Below are positions 17,563 to 26,722 of a DNA stretch of 64,000 nucleotides, piece by piece; position 1 is the stretch's first letter; every line of letters begins with the position of its first letter. Origin of the DNA: Paenibacillus sp. Marseille-Q4541 (lineage in GTDB: Bacteria; Bacillota; Bacilli; Paenibacillales; Paenibacillaceae); contig NZ_JAGXCY010000003.1 in NCBI RefSeq assembly GCF_018310695.1, positions 186,001 to 250,000 on the forward strand, given 5' to 3'. Both the position numbers and the translations under genes were made by a program. The notes under the pieces are model-generated. The model made no database searches. It saw only the letters and a program-made list of their open reading frames with translations, and was not told where the DNA came from.

Positions 17563-19119
17563 ATGAGCATATTAAATGTTGAAAAATTAAGTCATGGTTT
17601 TGGCGATCGTGCCATCTTTAAGGATGTTTCGTTTCGACTTCTAAAAGGGGAACATATCGGATTAATCGGGGCCAACGGTGAAGGTAAATCTACGTTCATG
17701 AACATTGTGACGAATAAGCTACAACCCGATGAAGGAAAAGTTGAATGGTCCAAAAGGGTACGTGTAGGTTATCTGGACCAGCATGCTGTTTTGACCAAAG
17801 GAATGACGATCCAAGATGTACTTCGGAGCGCGTTTCAATATTTATTTGACCTCGAGAATGAAATGAATGAAATGTATAACAAAATGGGAGAAGTATCTCC
17901 CGAAGAGCTGGAGAAGCTGCTTGAAGAAGTAGGTACGATTCAAGATACGCTGACAAACCAAGATTTTTACATGATTGATGCAAAAGTCCAGGAGACAGCT
18001 CGTGGTCTGGGTATTACAGACATTGGACTTGACCGTGACGTTAATGACCTTAGCGGTGGACAACGTACGAAAATTTTGCTGGCCAAGTTGTTATTGGAAA
18101 AACCGGACATTCTCCTGCTTGATGAACCTACCAACTATTTGGATGAACAGCATATTGAATGGCTTAAGCGTTACCTTCAAGAATATGAAAATGCGTTTAT
18201 ACTGATCTCTCACGATATTCCGTTCCTGAACAGTGTAATCAATCTGATTTATCATATGGAAAATCAAAAGCTGACCCGGTATGTCGGTGATTATGACCAG
18301 TTCCAGCAGGTTTATGAGATGAGGAAGCAGCAACTGGAATCTGCATATAACAGGCAGCAGCAGGAAATCGCAGACTTGAAGGATTTTGTTGCCCGTAACA
18401 AAGCTAGCGTGGCTACTCGAAATATGGCCATGTCCAGACAAAAGAAACTCGATAAGATGGACGTTATTGAGCTATCGAAAGAAAAACCGAAGCCACAGTT
18501 TAGTTTTAAGGATGCCAAAACTTCTGGGAAATTAATTTTCGAAACGAAGGATTTGGTTATCGGATATGACAGCCCGTTATCAAGACCCCTTGACCTGAAG
18601 ATGGAACGAGGACAAAAGGTTGCCCTTGTTGGTGCGAACGGAATTGGTAAAACGACGTTACTGCGCAGTATTTTAGGCGAGATTCCGGCTTTATCTGGAT
18701 CTGTGGAACTTGGATACAACTTAGAGATTGGTTATTTCGAGCAAGAAATGAAAGAAGGCAATTACAATACGTGTATTGAGGAAATATGGCAAACCTTCCC
18801 TTCCTTGAGTCAGTTTGAGGTTCGTGCTGCATTGGCTAAATGCGGACTTACTACGAAGCACATCGAGAGCAAAATTGCTGTACTGAGTGGGGGAGAAAAA
18901 GCGAAAGTTCGTTTGTGTAAACTTATTAACAGCGAAACCAATCTACTCGTGCTGGACGAGCCGACGAACCATTTGGATGTAGATGCAAAAGATGAACTGA
19001 AGCGTGCCCTAAAAGCGTACAAAGGCAGCATTCTTATGATTTCTCACGAACCTGAGTTTTACAACGATATTGCAACAGATATTTGGAATTGCGAATCTTG
19101 GACGACAAAAGTATTTTAA
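17563..19119 (+). CDS. ABC-F ATPase (ribosome-associated)
   Basis: 518 residues with two ATPase domains and no membrane segment, the ABC-F layout. First domain: Walker A GANGEGKST, signature LSGGQRTK, Walker B ILLLDEPTNYLDE. A charged interdomain linker (about 240-305) follows. Second domain: GANGIGKTT, LSGGEKAKV, LLVLDEPTNHLD. These proteins bind the ribosomal E site; some protect against ribosome-targeting antibiotics, others regulate translation. Subfamily, and so resistance, cannot be decided by eye. The gene is monocistronic with its own promoter. Confidence 0.9.
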   Translation: MSILNVEKLSHGFGDRAIFKDVSFRLLKGEHIGLIGANGEGKSTFMNIVTNKLQPDEGKVEWSKRVRVGYLDQHAVLTKGMTIQDVLRSAFQYLFDLENEMNEMYNKMGEVSPEELEKLLEEVGTIQDTLTNQDFYMIDAKVQETARGLGITDIGLDRDVNDLSGGQRTKILLAKLLLEKPDILLLDEPTNYLDEQHIEWLKRYLQEYENAFILISHDIPFLNSVINLIYHMENQKLTRYVGDYDQFQQVYEMRKQQLESAYNRQQQEIADLKDFVARNKASVATRNMAMSRQKKLDKMDVIELSKEKPKPQFSFKDAKTSGKLIFETKDLVIGYDSPLSRPLDLKMERGQKVALVGANGIGKTTLLRSILGEIPALSGSVELGYNLEIGYFEQEMKEGNYNTCIEEIWQTFPSLSQFEVRAALAKCGLTTKHIESKIAVLSGGEKAKVRLCKLINSETNLLVLDEPTNHLDVDAKDELKRALKAYKGSILMISHEPEFYNDIATDIWNCESWTTKVF

Positions 19120-19194
19120 TTGAGACCGCCGCTTGGCGGAACTATAAGATATCAAGCGTTTATTTCTTTAGAATATGAAAATGAAATTACCTAG

Positions 19195-19225
19195 AAAAGT
19201 CGCAGTTTTTGCGGCTTTTTTTCTT
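19195..19225 (+). terminator. Intrinsic terminator
   Basis: AAAAGTCGCA (19195-19204) pairs with TGCGGCTTTT (19210-19219), one G-T pair, followed by more T. It ends the ABC-F transcript. Confidence 0.9.
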
Positions 19226-19276
19226 TTTGAACAAGGATATTACTTTAATTAGTAATGGAATCTGTTTCAATGATTA

Positions 19277-19305
19277 TTGACATCACAATGTATTATAGTT
19301 ATTAT
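19277..19305 (+). promoter_or_regulatory. Sigma-A promoter of methyltransferase gene
   Basis: TTGACA (19277-19282), 17-base spacer, TATTAT (19300-19305), 74 bases before the chosen start. Confidence 0.7.
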
Positions 19306-19378
19306 AGATAATCAAAGTCTACAATTGTAAAACACGAATAATAATAAAATGGTAGAGGAATCAAAAGGAGACAGACCA

Positions 19379-20161
19379 ATGAGTAATGAACTTTCGGCAA
19401 ACCCTTTAAATAATGAAGTAGCTACCAACCCGCTTGATTATTTCAATAATCCAAAAGACGAGGTATTTTCTTTACTGCAGCCCCAGCCAGATGAGCAAAT
19501 TCTCGATGTAGGTTGCGGGAATGGTGGATTCATGGCCCGGATTGCAGCAGCTAAAGCGATCCCCACAGGTATCGATCTGTCGGAAGACATGGTAAGAAGA
19601 GCTAAAGAGAAGTACCCTGAACTGAACATTCAGGTGGAAGACATTTGTCATTACCGCACAGAGATCCGTTATGATGCCGTGTTTTCCCATGCAGTTCTGC
19701 ATTGGATTAAAGATGCTCCGGCTGTAGCAGAATCGATCTGGCTTGCACTTCGTAATGGAGGACGATTCGTTGCTGAATTCGCCGGAAGTGGCAACGTTGC
19801 CTCATTGACTACTGCTATTGAGGAGGAACTGGAAGCACGTGGTTATGCTTCTGCGGGACGGAGTCCATGGTATTTACCTACCATCGGCGAATATGCAAGC
19901 CTGCTGGAGAAGACGGGTTTTCGGGTCATATTGACTCAACATTTTGATAGACCCTCTCCATTAAAACGAGATGTCGGTATACGGGTTTGGTTGGAGAGTT
20001 TCGCCGATTATTTCTTCTTCGACGTGACCACTGCAGAGAAAGAGTCGATTTATCAAGCCATCGAGGCAAAACTGAAGCCTAAGCTTTATCATGATGGTCA
20101 GTGGTTCATCGATACTAGCCGATTGAGGGTAGTTGCCATCAAAGAACCCGTGAAAGGATAG
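19379..20161 (+). CDS. Class I SAM-dependent methyltransferase (trans-aconitate methyltransferase-like)
   Basis: 260 residues. The SAM-binding motif I is ILDVGCGNGGFMARIA, followed by GIDLSEDMVRRAKEKYP (motif II acidic residue) and YDAVFSHAVLHWI, a segment common in trans-aconitate 2-methyltransferase and related small-molecule O-methyltransferases. The ATG at 19379 has AAAGGAG 8 bases upstream; the in-frame ATG at 19349 has none. The acceptor is unknown. The gene is monocistronic. Confidence 0.85.
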   Translation: MSNELSANPLNNEVATNPLDYFNNPKDEVFSLLQPQPDEQILDVGCGNGGFMARIAAAKAIPTGIDLSEDMVRRAKEKYPELNIQVEDICHYRTEIRYDAVFSHAVLHWIKDAPAVAESIWLALRNGGRFVAEFAGSGNVASLTTAIEEELEARGYASAGRSPWYLPTIGEYASLLEKTGFRVILTQHFDRPSPLKRDVGIRVWLESFADYFFFDVTTAEKESIYQAIEAKLKPKLYHDGQWFIDTSRLRVVAIKEPVKG

Positions 20162-20176
20162 TTATTTCTGGTTTAT

Positions 20177-20220
20177 AAACAAAACCCCTTCCTAAGCTAG
20201 GAGGGGGTTTTGTTTGTTTT
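20177..20220. terminator. Strong bidirectional terminator
   Basis: Arms of about 18 bases beginning AAACAAAACCCC and ending GGGGTTTTGTTT around AGC. It separates the convergent methyltransferase and anti-sigma genes. Confidence 0.92.
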
Positions 20221-20262
20221 CAGCTCAATCATTTCTTTTAAATATGCATCTAATGTAACGGA

Positions 20263-21111
20263 TCAGTCCGGGCGCTCGTTACTCATCCAGCTATCTACAT
20301 GCAATTCACCAGTATAGGACTCTCGTTCTGAAATTTCTTTGAATTTACTCTCTGCTTCTTCAATCGTATTATATCCACCAATGACACCAATGAACTTGCC
20401 GTTAGCTGTTTTAATAAAGGAAAGATCATCTTCAAGATAAATCTCTTCGAGGATAGCGAGAGACTCTCCCTGCTCCATTTCTTCCGAACGAATATAGAAG
20501 ACCTCCCGTGGTGTAACAGCTTGGCCATCTGAAGTAAGTTTTAATTCAATATATCCAGGGTCTTTAAATTCAGTTACGGAATGTTTCGCGCCTTCCTTCA
20601 GTTCAACGACGAAACGCATGGCCGAGTCATCCAGAATTATATTTTGATAAACATCCTTCACAAGAGGTAAGGCAAGCAAATCTTTTTCCATCTTGTCATA
20701 ATTAAAATTGCGGATCCCATTGAATGTAAAGATTAGGCGGTTTGGTGCATCCCTGTGGTCCACGGTATAAGCAGGTACAGTAGCAACGGACTCACCTTCT
20801 TGGCCAAAATGAATATTAAGTTTATTTTCTACAGCCTCGGTTTCAACACGAATTCCGTCAGTACGCTCTCCGCCTTCGCCGAATTGAAAAACCTGAACAA
20901 TGCTCCCCACAATCGGTAATTTTGACAGGGCGACCGCGACGCTAGGAATGTTCACTGCGATGAGAAAAGCAATGCATGCCGCAATCATCGAAGTGTAGCG
21001 TTTCATTCGAAGGGAGCTCTTATGAGCAGCGGCTCTTTTCTGTGATTGTTTGATAACTTCTTCAAGTTGGTTTGGGATTTCAATGTTATCGTAGCGATCT
21101 TTACCCATCAT
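20263..21111 (-). CDS. Anti-sigma factor (DUF4179-like membrane protein)
   Basis: 282 residues. A short cytoplasmic N-terminus (about 40 residues) is followed by one membrane helix (about 43-62) and a large outer domain. This is the layout of anti-ECF factors of the RsiV/RsiX kind, which hold the sigma factor at the membrane until a signal arrives. The start overlaps the sigma gene stop by four bases, confirming the pair. I recognise the family only by layout and context; no catalytic motif is visible. Confidence 0.75.
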   Translation of the reverse strand: MMGKDRYDNIEIPNQLEEVIKQSQKRAAAHKSSLRMKRYTSMIAACIAFLIAVNIPSVAVALSKLPIVGSIVQVFQFGEGGERTDGIRVETEAVENKLNIHFGQEGESVATVPAYTVDHRDAPNRLIFTFNGIRNFNYDKMEKDLLALPLVKDVYQNIILDDSAMRFVVELKEGAKHSVTEFKDPGYIELKLTSDGQAVTPREVFYIRSEEMEQGESLAILEEIYLEDDLSFIKTANGKFIGVIGGYNTIEEAESKFKEISERESYTGELHVDSWMSNERPD

Positions 21112-21626
21112 ACGTTTTCAACCTCTCCCTCTATCAAATACGATTTCAATTTTTTGATAATACGGTAAAACCTTGTCTTTACTGTATTCTCAGATAAAGA
21201 AAGCACATCGGCCATTTCCCTAAAGGGTAGATTCACAAAATATTTCAAGATGATATAGGTTTTTTCTTCAGGTACCAATCGGTCCAGCGCATCATATAGA
21301 TCCATTTTATCTTCCAGCGTCACTGCTTTCTCAGCAGCCACAAAATCTTGAGACTGATCCTCTAGATAGGTAATCCGTTTGTTGCGCCGAATATGATCAA
21401 TAGAAGAATTAATGACGATTCGTGACATCCAGGTATCAAAATATTGAATCGACTGCATCTTTCCATAAGCAAGATAACCTTTGTAGACTGCTTCGGATAC
21501 GATATCTAATGCTTCCTGTTCGTTTTTTACATAGCAGTAGGCGACCCGATATAATTTCTCTCTAATGATTTCTATCTTTTCACTAAACTGCTGTTCTTTC
21601 GAGTTTACATTTTTCAGTCTAATCAC
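21108..21626 (-). CDS. ECF-type sigma-70 factor
   Basis: About 172 residues. Region 2 shows VAYCYVKNEQEALDIVSEAV and TWMSRIVINSSIDHIRRNKR; region 4 shows LPFREMADVLSLSENTVKTR FYRIIKKL in order. No region 3, as in ECF factors. It directs RNA polymerase to stress promoters when released by the anti-sigma factor encoded next. The start is uncertain: GTG at 21626 merges with AAGGGG, so translation may begin a few codons later. It is divergent from the helveticin-like gene at 22039. Confidence 0.9.
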   Translation of the reverse strand: MIRLKNVNSKEQQFSEKIEIIREKLYRVAYCYVKNEQEALDIVSEAVYKGYLAYGKMQSIQYFDTWMSRIVINSSIDHIRRNKRITYLEDQSQDFVAAEKAVTLEDKMDLYDALDRLVPEEKTYIILKYFVNLPFREMADVLSLSENTVKTRFYRIIKKLKSYLIEGEVENV

Positions 21627-22038
21627 CCCTTGCGAAAGCTAATATCAATGTCATGCTCGTATTCCAAGTCTGGATCCAGTTAAGTACTTGTGTTCGCTTG
21701 ACTAATAGTTAGACTGATGAAGCCAAGAAATAGTTTTACGATATTAAAAATCTATTTTCATTTTGTTCAATTCGTAATGCTATTATATCTGAGGGGGAAG
21801 TCGATTTTTTTGGGATACTTTTTTTCGTGTTGAAGTTTTCGAATAGATTAATTGTAAAGTGTTCTACGGGATCTACAGCAGTATGCTATATGGGCAGGAT
21901 AATCCAAGTGACATCTAGAATAAATACCAAAATAATCCATTCATGGAGGGTTGTTGCTTATATGTTTAATCGAGAATGGTTAACGAGGGAGGGCAGTGAT
22001 AATCGTCCAATCATATTATCATTTTAGGAGGGAACCAT
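21627..22038. other. 412-base divergent intergenic region
   Basis: Promoters of the sigma operon (leftward) and the helveticin-like gene (rightward) must lie here, but I cannot pick them with confidence. A rightward frame at 21827-22027 has odd composition and no family I know; I do not call it a gene. AGGAGG precedes the gene at 22039. Confidence 0.4.
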
Positions 22039-23028
22039 ATGTATCAATATCAAGCGCTCAGCAGTACGAAAGGGTACTTAAAAATACTCATTTCTGTTTT
22101 TCTTGCCATTGTTATATTGGGGATATCGGCAGTGCCAGTATTTGCAGCAACTCCTGAGAAAACATTGAACGCTTCAGCTACCCTCGCCTATAATCTTAAA
22201 GATCTTAATCACAACGTGGCTGTTCAGAAGGCTTACATTGCAGATAAGTATGTTTACGTAACTCAGCGGTCTGGAGGAACCTGTTATCTTTCAAGATTGC
22301 TCATAAACGGAAGTGATGCGACGTACGTTGATGAAATGACCATCACTAATACGGGACACTGCCAAACACTAGATATGTATACTTACAATGGTATAAATTA
22401 TTTTTATTTTAGCTCAAAAGCAGATCCTTCAACCTCTTATTATTGGTCGCTTCAAGTTGCTAGACTACAGTATTCAGCTGGGACAACGGTTGACTATACG
22501 GATCTTCATCGGTTTACCTATATGAATTATGCCAATAAGACCGGTACAAGATTAGGTGAAACCTACCGTGTTGATGCCGGCGGCAACAGTACTCATACTG
22601 TTTTCAGGGTACAGACTGCAGAAGGAACGGTAACTTGGTCTATTTATGACACAGTTAAATTAAATAAGTTACTTGATAACAACGAACAAGTGCGAATGGA
22701 CGATGCGGCAGCAGTAAGCGCGTGCGTTAGCAGCTTTACGCAGTCGGGCAATGCTATCGTCCGTCCAAACGGATCCTTTCAGGGAGCAGATATGCTGGCT
22801 AATACAGAAATATATACATCAGGCGGTGCCGATGGTGAAACTCCCCAGATTGCAATGATGTCAAATACAGGAGCGTTCAAAACTTTAGTGAAAATTACGA
22901 ATGTAGGGAACCGTGAAATTGAAGGAGTACAGACAAAAAACGGTAACGTTTATTTCACTATAGTTACGGACCCAGTAAATAAAAAAAATACACAAAAAAT
23001 TTATTATGTTCCTGATCATATCTTTTAA
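22039..23028 (+). CDS. Secreted helveticin-J-family protein (putative class III bacteriocin)
   Basis: 329 residues with a Sec signal peptide (hydrophobic 15-34, cleavage near VFA-A at 36). The mature part matches what I remember of the helveticin J family: HCQTLDMYTYNG, then YWSLQVARLQYSAGTTVDY, RFTYMNYANKTGTR, later GSFQGADML and the end NREIEGVQTKNGNVYFTI. Helveticin J is a heat-labile large bacteriocin of Lactobacillus helveticus; homologues in Paenibacillus and clostridia are mostly untested. It stands alone, ended by a terminator, and faces the ECF sigma operon. No immunity gene is obvious. Killing activity is inference. Confidence 0.7.
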   Translation: MYQYQALSSTKGYLKILISVFLAIVILGISAVPVFAATPEKTLNASATLAYNLKDLNHNVAVQKAYIADKYVYVTQRSGGTCYLSRLLINGSDATYVDEMTITNTGHCQTLDMYTYNGINYFYFSSKADPSTSYYWSLQVARLQYSAGTTVDYTDLHRFTYMNYANKTGTRLGETYRVDAGGNSTHTVFRVQTAEGTVTWSIYDTVKLNKLLDNNEQVRMDDAAAVSACVSSFTQSGNAIVRPNGSFQGADMLANTEIYTSGGADGETPQIAMMSNTGAFKTLVKITNVGNREIEGVQTKNGNVYFTIVTDPVNKKNTQKIYYVPDHIF

Positions 23029-23060
23029 CGGATAAACAAATAGGACAACCAAGTGGCGTA

Positions 23061-23095
23061 AAAGAGTCGCAAGTATAGCGACTCTTTTGTTTTAA
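23061..23095 (+). terminator. Intrinsic terminator
   Basis: AAAGAGTCGC (23061-23070) pairs with GCGACTCTTT (23078-23087), then TGTTTT. Confidence 0.9.
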
Positions 23096-23155
23096 TAGCT
23101 GAAATGCTTCATCATCAAAACGAACTAGATACTCTACTCATATGTCAATAAAAAA

Positions 23156-23171
23156 ATGTAAGCGCTATAAT
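23156..23171 (+). promoter_or_regulatory. Candidate cre site over a -10 box
   Basis: ATGTAAGCGCTATAA (23156-23170) matches the catabolite-control consensus WTGNAANCGNWWNCA with one mismatch. It overlaps TATAAT (23166-23171), about 52 bases before the AraC-type gene. CcpA binding here would repress the pectin locus when better sugars are present (inference). Confidence 0.5.
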
Positions 23172-23222
23172 ATGGTTGATCGATGATAGGAGCAGTTTGA
23201 TTTTTGCTTAAGGAGCGGAGTC

Positions 23223-25466
23223 ATGAGAAAGAGTAAAACGTTTTATAACATATTCATTCCAATTCTCATCTTAAGTATTGGACTCGTTATGGGCCTCGGA
23301 AGTTATATCTATTTCTCTACGATTCGCTCTGTAGCCGATCGCGTTGGAGAGAGTCATCAAAGCTTGATAACACAAATACGAAACACCTTGGAACAGAAAA
23401 TTCAAACCATTGAATATGCGTTCAATACTTACAGCACAACGAAGTCTTTTCAAGAAATCATTAACAACCCACTAACAGAACGCGATTTTGAAATTTATCG
23501 GGAGCTAAATACTCAACTGAATTATATAGCCACAATGGGGCTGGATGGCGTAGAGTATTCCCTGATTAGCCTGAATCAGAATTGGAAAATTTCCAAAGGT
23601 TCACTGACGCGTGTTTCAGAAGAAGAAAGTAACGAACTTTATGAACAATATATCGAAAAAGCAAGCAAGGGCTTGTACTGGATAAAGACGGATGACGGTA
23701 TCCGGTTTGTGCATACGCTCCCCGTGTCTTCAAAAGACAAAAAAGCAATCGCTCTGTCGGATATTTCCCTCCATACATTAAACCAAACATTGCAGACGAA
23801 GCCTGATCTACCCGTCTATATTTTGAACAAAGAGGGTGAAGTACTCTATACAGCCGAAACGGAAAAAGCGAAGTTAACTGAACAGCAGATCCAAAAAATT
23901 AGCGAGCAGGCCATGCATGAACCGTTGAAGGGTAAAATCAAACTTGAAGGTGATGTGGGAGGGTCTGTTCTCGCTTTATTTGCAAAGTCTGACTATAACA
24001 ACTGGACCTATGTCACGTTGCTGGACGAGGAGGAAGTAAGCGAAGCCTTAACGACTACACGGGTGGGTCTGATCATCATGGGGATTGTTATTATGGTTCT
24101 GATGATCGTCTTGGCATATGTACTTTCTATCTATTTGACCCGTCCATTTCGAAAAATACAAAGCAGTCTTTCTAAGAATCCCGTACTGATCCCCAAAGAT
24201 GAAGTGGACTTTATCATTAGTTCGATTGATTCGATCGTATCTGAGAAAGAAAGTTTACAGCATCTGATCGAGATTGAGAAGCCGAAGCTAGAAACCCAAT
24301 TTGTGCTCAATTTGCTCCAAAACCGTGTGACCCAGGAAGAGGCAGAAAAGAGCTTGTCTCAGTTCGGATATCCAATTACGCATAACACAGTCTTCGTTAC
24401 AATGCTGATCCAGTTGGACATCTATGGTAACGTGCAGTTGTCTGACAAGGATGTGTTACTGTTTGCTGTGAATAACATGGTCCAGGAAATCGTCCCCGAG
24501 TCTGGACGGATGCTTCCTGTTGTGCTCAATGAACGGACTCAGGCAACCGTGCTTCTTTTTGAGAAGGAGACCGACCCTGGCATGCGAGACAAGATTCTGA
24601 ATTATGCGAAGACGATTATCAAATCTACTAGAGAATTTTTGAAATTCTCCGTAAGCATAGGCATCAGTATGTCCTACAATGATGTGCTGAACAGCAGAGA
24701 GGCCTGTGAGATGAGTCTGGAAGCGTTGTATCAGCGATTAAATTTAGGTAAGGAATCCATCATTTTTTATGACGACATTTCACGTGGTGTAACTGGACCC
24801 ATGTTGTTGCATTACCCGACAGAGCTTGAGTCGCGGCTGTTTGATGCCATTCGTCTGGGTGATGAAGAAGGAGTTTCGAATTCGCTGTATCCACTACTAG
24901 CAGATATGATGAAGCATAGCAAAAATCCAATGAACCTCGAAGTGACGCTGATTCGATTTGTTAACAATCTGATCCAACTTCAGCAACTCATAGGAACCGA
25001 AGTATTGTTAACTCAAGAAAATGCTAACTTGTATCATCGTCTCCTTGATATACGGAATCCCGAAGAGATTGAACGTATCCTTGTTTATGATGTCATCTAT
25101 CCGATGGTCAAAAGCATGAAAGAGAAGACGAATCAACAATTTCGTTCGATAGCTCATAAAATCGCAACCATCGTCCGAACTGAATATGACCAGGATTTGT
25201 CGCTCGAGTTGATCAGTGAACGGCTGCATTACTCTCCAAATTACTTGAGCAGTATTTTCAGGAAGGAGTACGGAACTACTTTCAGCGAGTATGTGATGAA
25301 CTACCGATTGGAAGTTGCCAGAAATTGGCTGGTGGATACTGATATGACGATTAAGGACATCGCTGAGCGCCTGCGTTATCAAAATTCCCAAAACTTCATT
25401 CGCTCGTTTCGAAAGAAGGAACATATTACGCCTGGAGCGTATCGTAAGATGAAATTGGAACAATAA
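23223..25466 (+). CDS. Membrane-spanning AraC-family regulator (YtdP/YesS-like)
   Basis: 747 residues. Two membrane segments (about 8-30 and 280-303) flank an outer sensor domain. A long cytoplasmic middle part leads to a C-terminal AraC double helix-turn-helix (LSLELISERLHYSPNYLSSI, TIKDIAERLRYQNSQNFIRS). This one-protein sensor-regulator form is common in Paenibacillus beside sugar ABC transporters. It probably senses a pectin-derived oligosaccharide, perhaps through the binding protein, and activates the adjoining permease and hydrolase genes. The permease gene next to it is convergent rather than codirectional. Confidence 0.9.
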   Translation: MRKSKTFYNIFIPILILSIGLVMGLGSYIYFSTIRSVADRVGESHQSLITQIRNTLEQKIQTIEYAFNTYSTTKSFQEIINNPLTERDFEIYRELNTQLNYIATMGLDGVEYSLISLNQNWKISKGSLTRVSEEESNELYEQYIEKASKGLYWIKTDDGIRFVHTLPVSSKDKKAIALSDISLHTLNQTLQTKPDLPVYILNKEGEVLYTAETEKAKLTEQQIQKISEQAMHEPLKGKIKLEGDVGGSVLALFAKSDYNNWTYVTLLDEEEVSEALTTTRVGLIIMGIVIMVLMIVLAYVLSIYLTRPFRKIQSSLSKNPVLIPKDEVDFIISSIDSIVSEKESLQHLIEIEKPKLETQFVLNLLQNRVTQEEAEKSLSQFGYPITHNTVFVTMLIQLDIYGNVQLSDKDVLLFAVNNMVQEIVPESGRMLPVVLNERTQATVLLFEKETDPGMRDKILNYAKTIIKSTREFLKFSVSIGISMSYNDVLNSREACEMSLEALYQRLNLGKESIIFYDDISRGVTGPMLLHYPTELESRLFDAIRLGDEEGVSNSLYPLLADMMKHSKNPMNLEVTLIRFVNNLIQLQQLIGTEVLLTQENANLYHRLLDIRNPEEIERILVYDVIYPMVKSMKEKTNQQFRSIAHKIATIVRTEYDQDLSLELISERLHYSPNYLSSIFRKEYGTTFSEYVMNYRLEVARNWLVDTDMTIKDIAERLRYQNSQNFIRSFRKKEHITPGAYRKMKLEQ

Positions 25467-25512
25467 AAAAGTTCTAGCCGCGCATTCAAATGCGCAGAGC
25501 TAGAACTTTTTT
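25465..25512. terminator. Bidirectional terminator
   Basis: AAAAAAGTTCTA (25465-25476) pairs with TAGAACTTTTTT (25501-25512), with an inner GCGCATT/ATGCGC stem. It serves both the AraC gene and the convergent permease gene. Confidence 0.92.
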
Positions 25513-25549
25513 GCTATCCGCATCTCTCTTCAGCGATCTTTATCGCTTG

Positions 25550-26434
25550 TTACCCTTTTACGGCCCCTAACAGGGCGCCCTTAGTAAAATATTTCTGTAC
25601 GAAAGGGTAAGCGATCAGCATCGGAACCGTCGCTACCACAATTACTGCCATTTTAATCGTCTGTGCAGGCGGGATAATATCAACGGAAGAGTTATCGCCT
25701 TCCATTCCGCTTGAAACGATGACGATTTGGCGAAGCAATACTTGAAGCGGCCATTTTTCGGAATCATTAAGGTAAAGAACGGCATTCATATAGGTGTTCC
25801 AGTAATGGACCCCGTAGAACAAGGAGAGTGTGGCAATGGAAGGAAGGGCAAGTGGAAGCATGATTTTCCACAGAATGAGGAAATCGTTGGCTCCATCGAT
25901 CTTGGCTGATTCTTCAAGACTTTCCGGGAGAGCTTGAAAAAAGTTTCTCATAATAATTAGATTAAAAGCGTTGATCACTGTCGGTATGATTAAGGACCAA
26001 TAGGAATCGATCAATCCGACCATTTTTACGACGAGGAAGGTTGGAATCATCCCACCGCTGAACAGCATCGAGAACACAACAAGGAAATTAATGATATTTC
26101 GTCCGAACAAATATTTACGAGATAAACCATAAGCCATTAAAGCTGTCAGTACCATACTCACGAAGGTTCCTACTAGTGTAGTACCAATAGATACACCGAG
26201 TCCTTTGAAGATGGTGGGTGTCGAGAAGATATAGCGGTAAGCATCAAGTGAAAAGGTGGTTGGAAACAGAACGAATTTTTTAGAAACAATTTCCGCAGTG
26301 GAAGCGAAGGAGCTGGCAACGACATTAACGAATGGTAGAAGGCACGCAAGCGAAAACAATAATAGAATCATGTAATTTACAATATTAAATATTTTGCTAC
26401 CTAGTGATTGATGGACGAGACTCGATTTTGACAT
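25550..26434 (-). CDS. Sugar ABC transporter permease, LplC/YtcP-like
   Basis: 294 residues with six membrane segments. The EAA loop that contacts the ATPase is ESLEESAKIDGANDFLILWK, and the C-terminus KYFTKGALLGAVKG is typical of LplC-type CUT1 permeases. It should pair with the LplB-like permease at 26723, with the lipoprotein at 27792 as receptor and a shared MsmX-type ATPase encoded elsewhere. It is on the opposite strand to its partners, which is unusual. AGGAGG precedes the start by 12 bases. Confidence 0.92.
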   Translation of the reverse strand: MSKSSLVHQSLGSKIFNIVNYMILLLFSLACLLPFVNVVASSFASTAEIVSKKFVLFPTTFSLDAYRYIFSTPTIFKGLGVSIGTTLVGTFVSMVLTALMAYGLSRKYLFGRNIINFLVVFSMLFSGGMIPTFLVVKMVGLIDSYWSLIIPTVINAFNLIIMRNFFQALPESLEESAKIDGANDFLILWKIMLPLALPSIATLSLFYGVHYWNTYMNAVLYLNDSEKWPLQVLLRQIVIVSSGMEGDNSSVDIIPPAQTIKMAVIVVATVPMLIAYPFVQKYFTKGALLGAVKG

Positions 26435-26722
26435 ATTAGGTATGATCCTCCTCGTATAATAGGTTTCTCTTCAACTTTATCAAGTGACGAAAATTCCGTA
26501 TATAATCATGTCCTACGGTATGGTTCAGGAAGGAGATCACCAGAGTGTGGGTTGGTGAAAAGGAGATAATCCTGATCTCAAAAAATAATCATTAGCTACA
26601 GTTAGCCGTATTTACGAAAGGTTACGGACCTGATGATAACTAATGATTATATACGTCATATGGATTTATCGATATGCTTGGCTTCGAACACAATGCTAAC
26701 TGATCGAGGAGGTCAACAGCCA

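Noticed and set aside
21827..22027. 66-codon frame upstream of the helveticin-like gene
   Set aside because: Odd composition, no convincing ribosome binding site, and it occupies a region that should contain two promoters.
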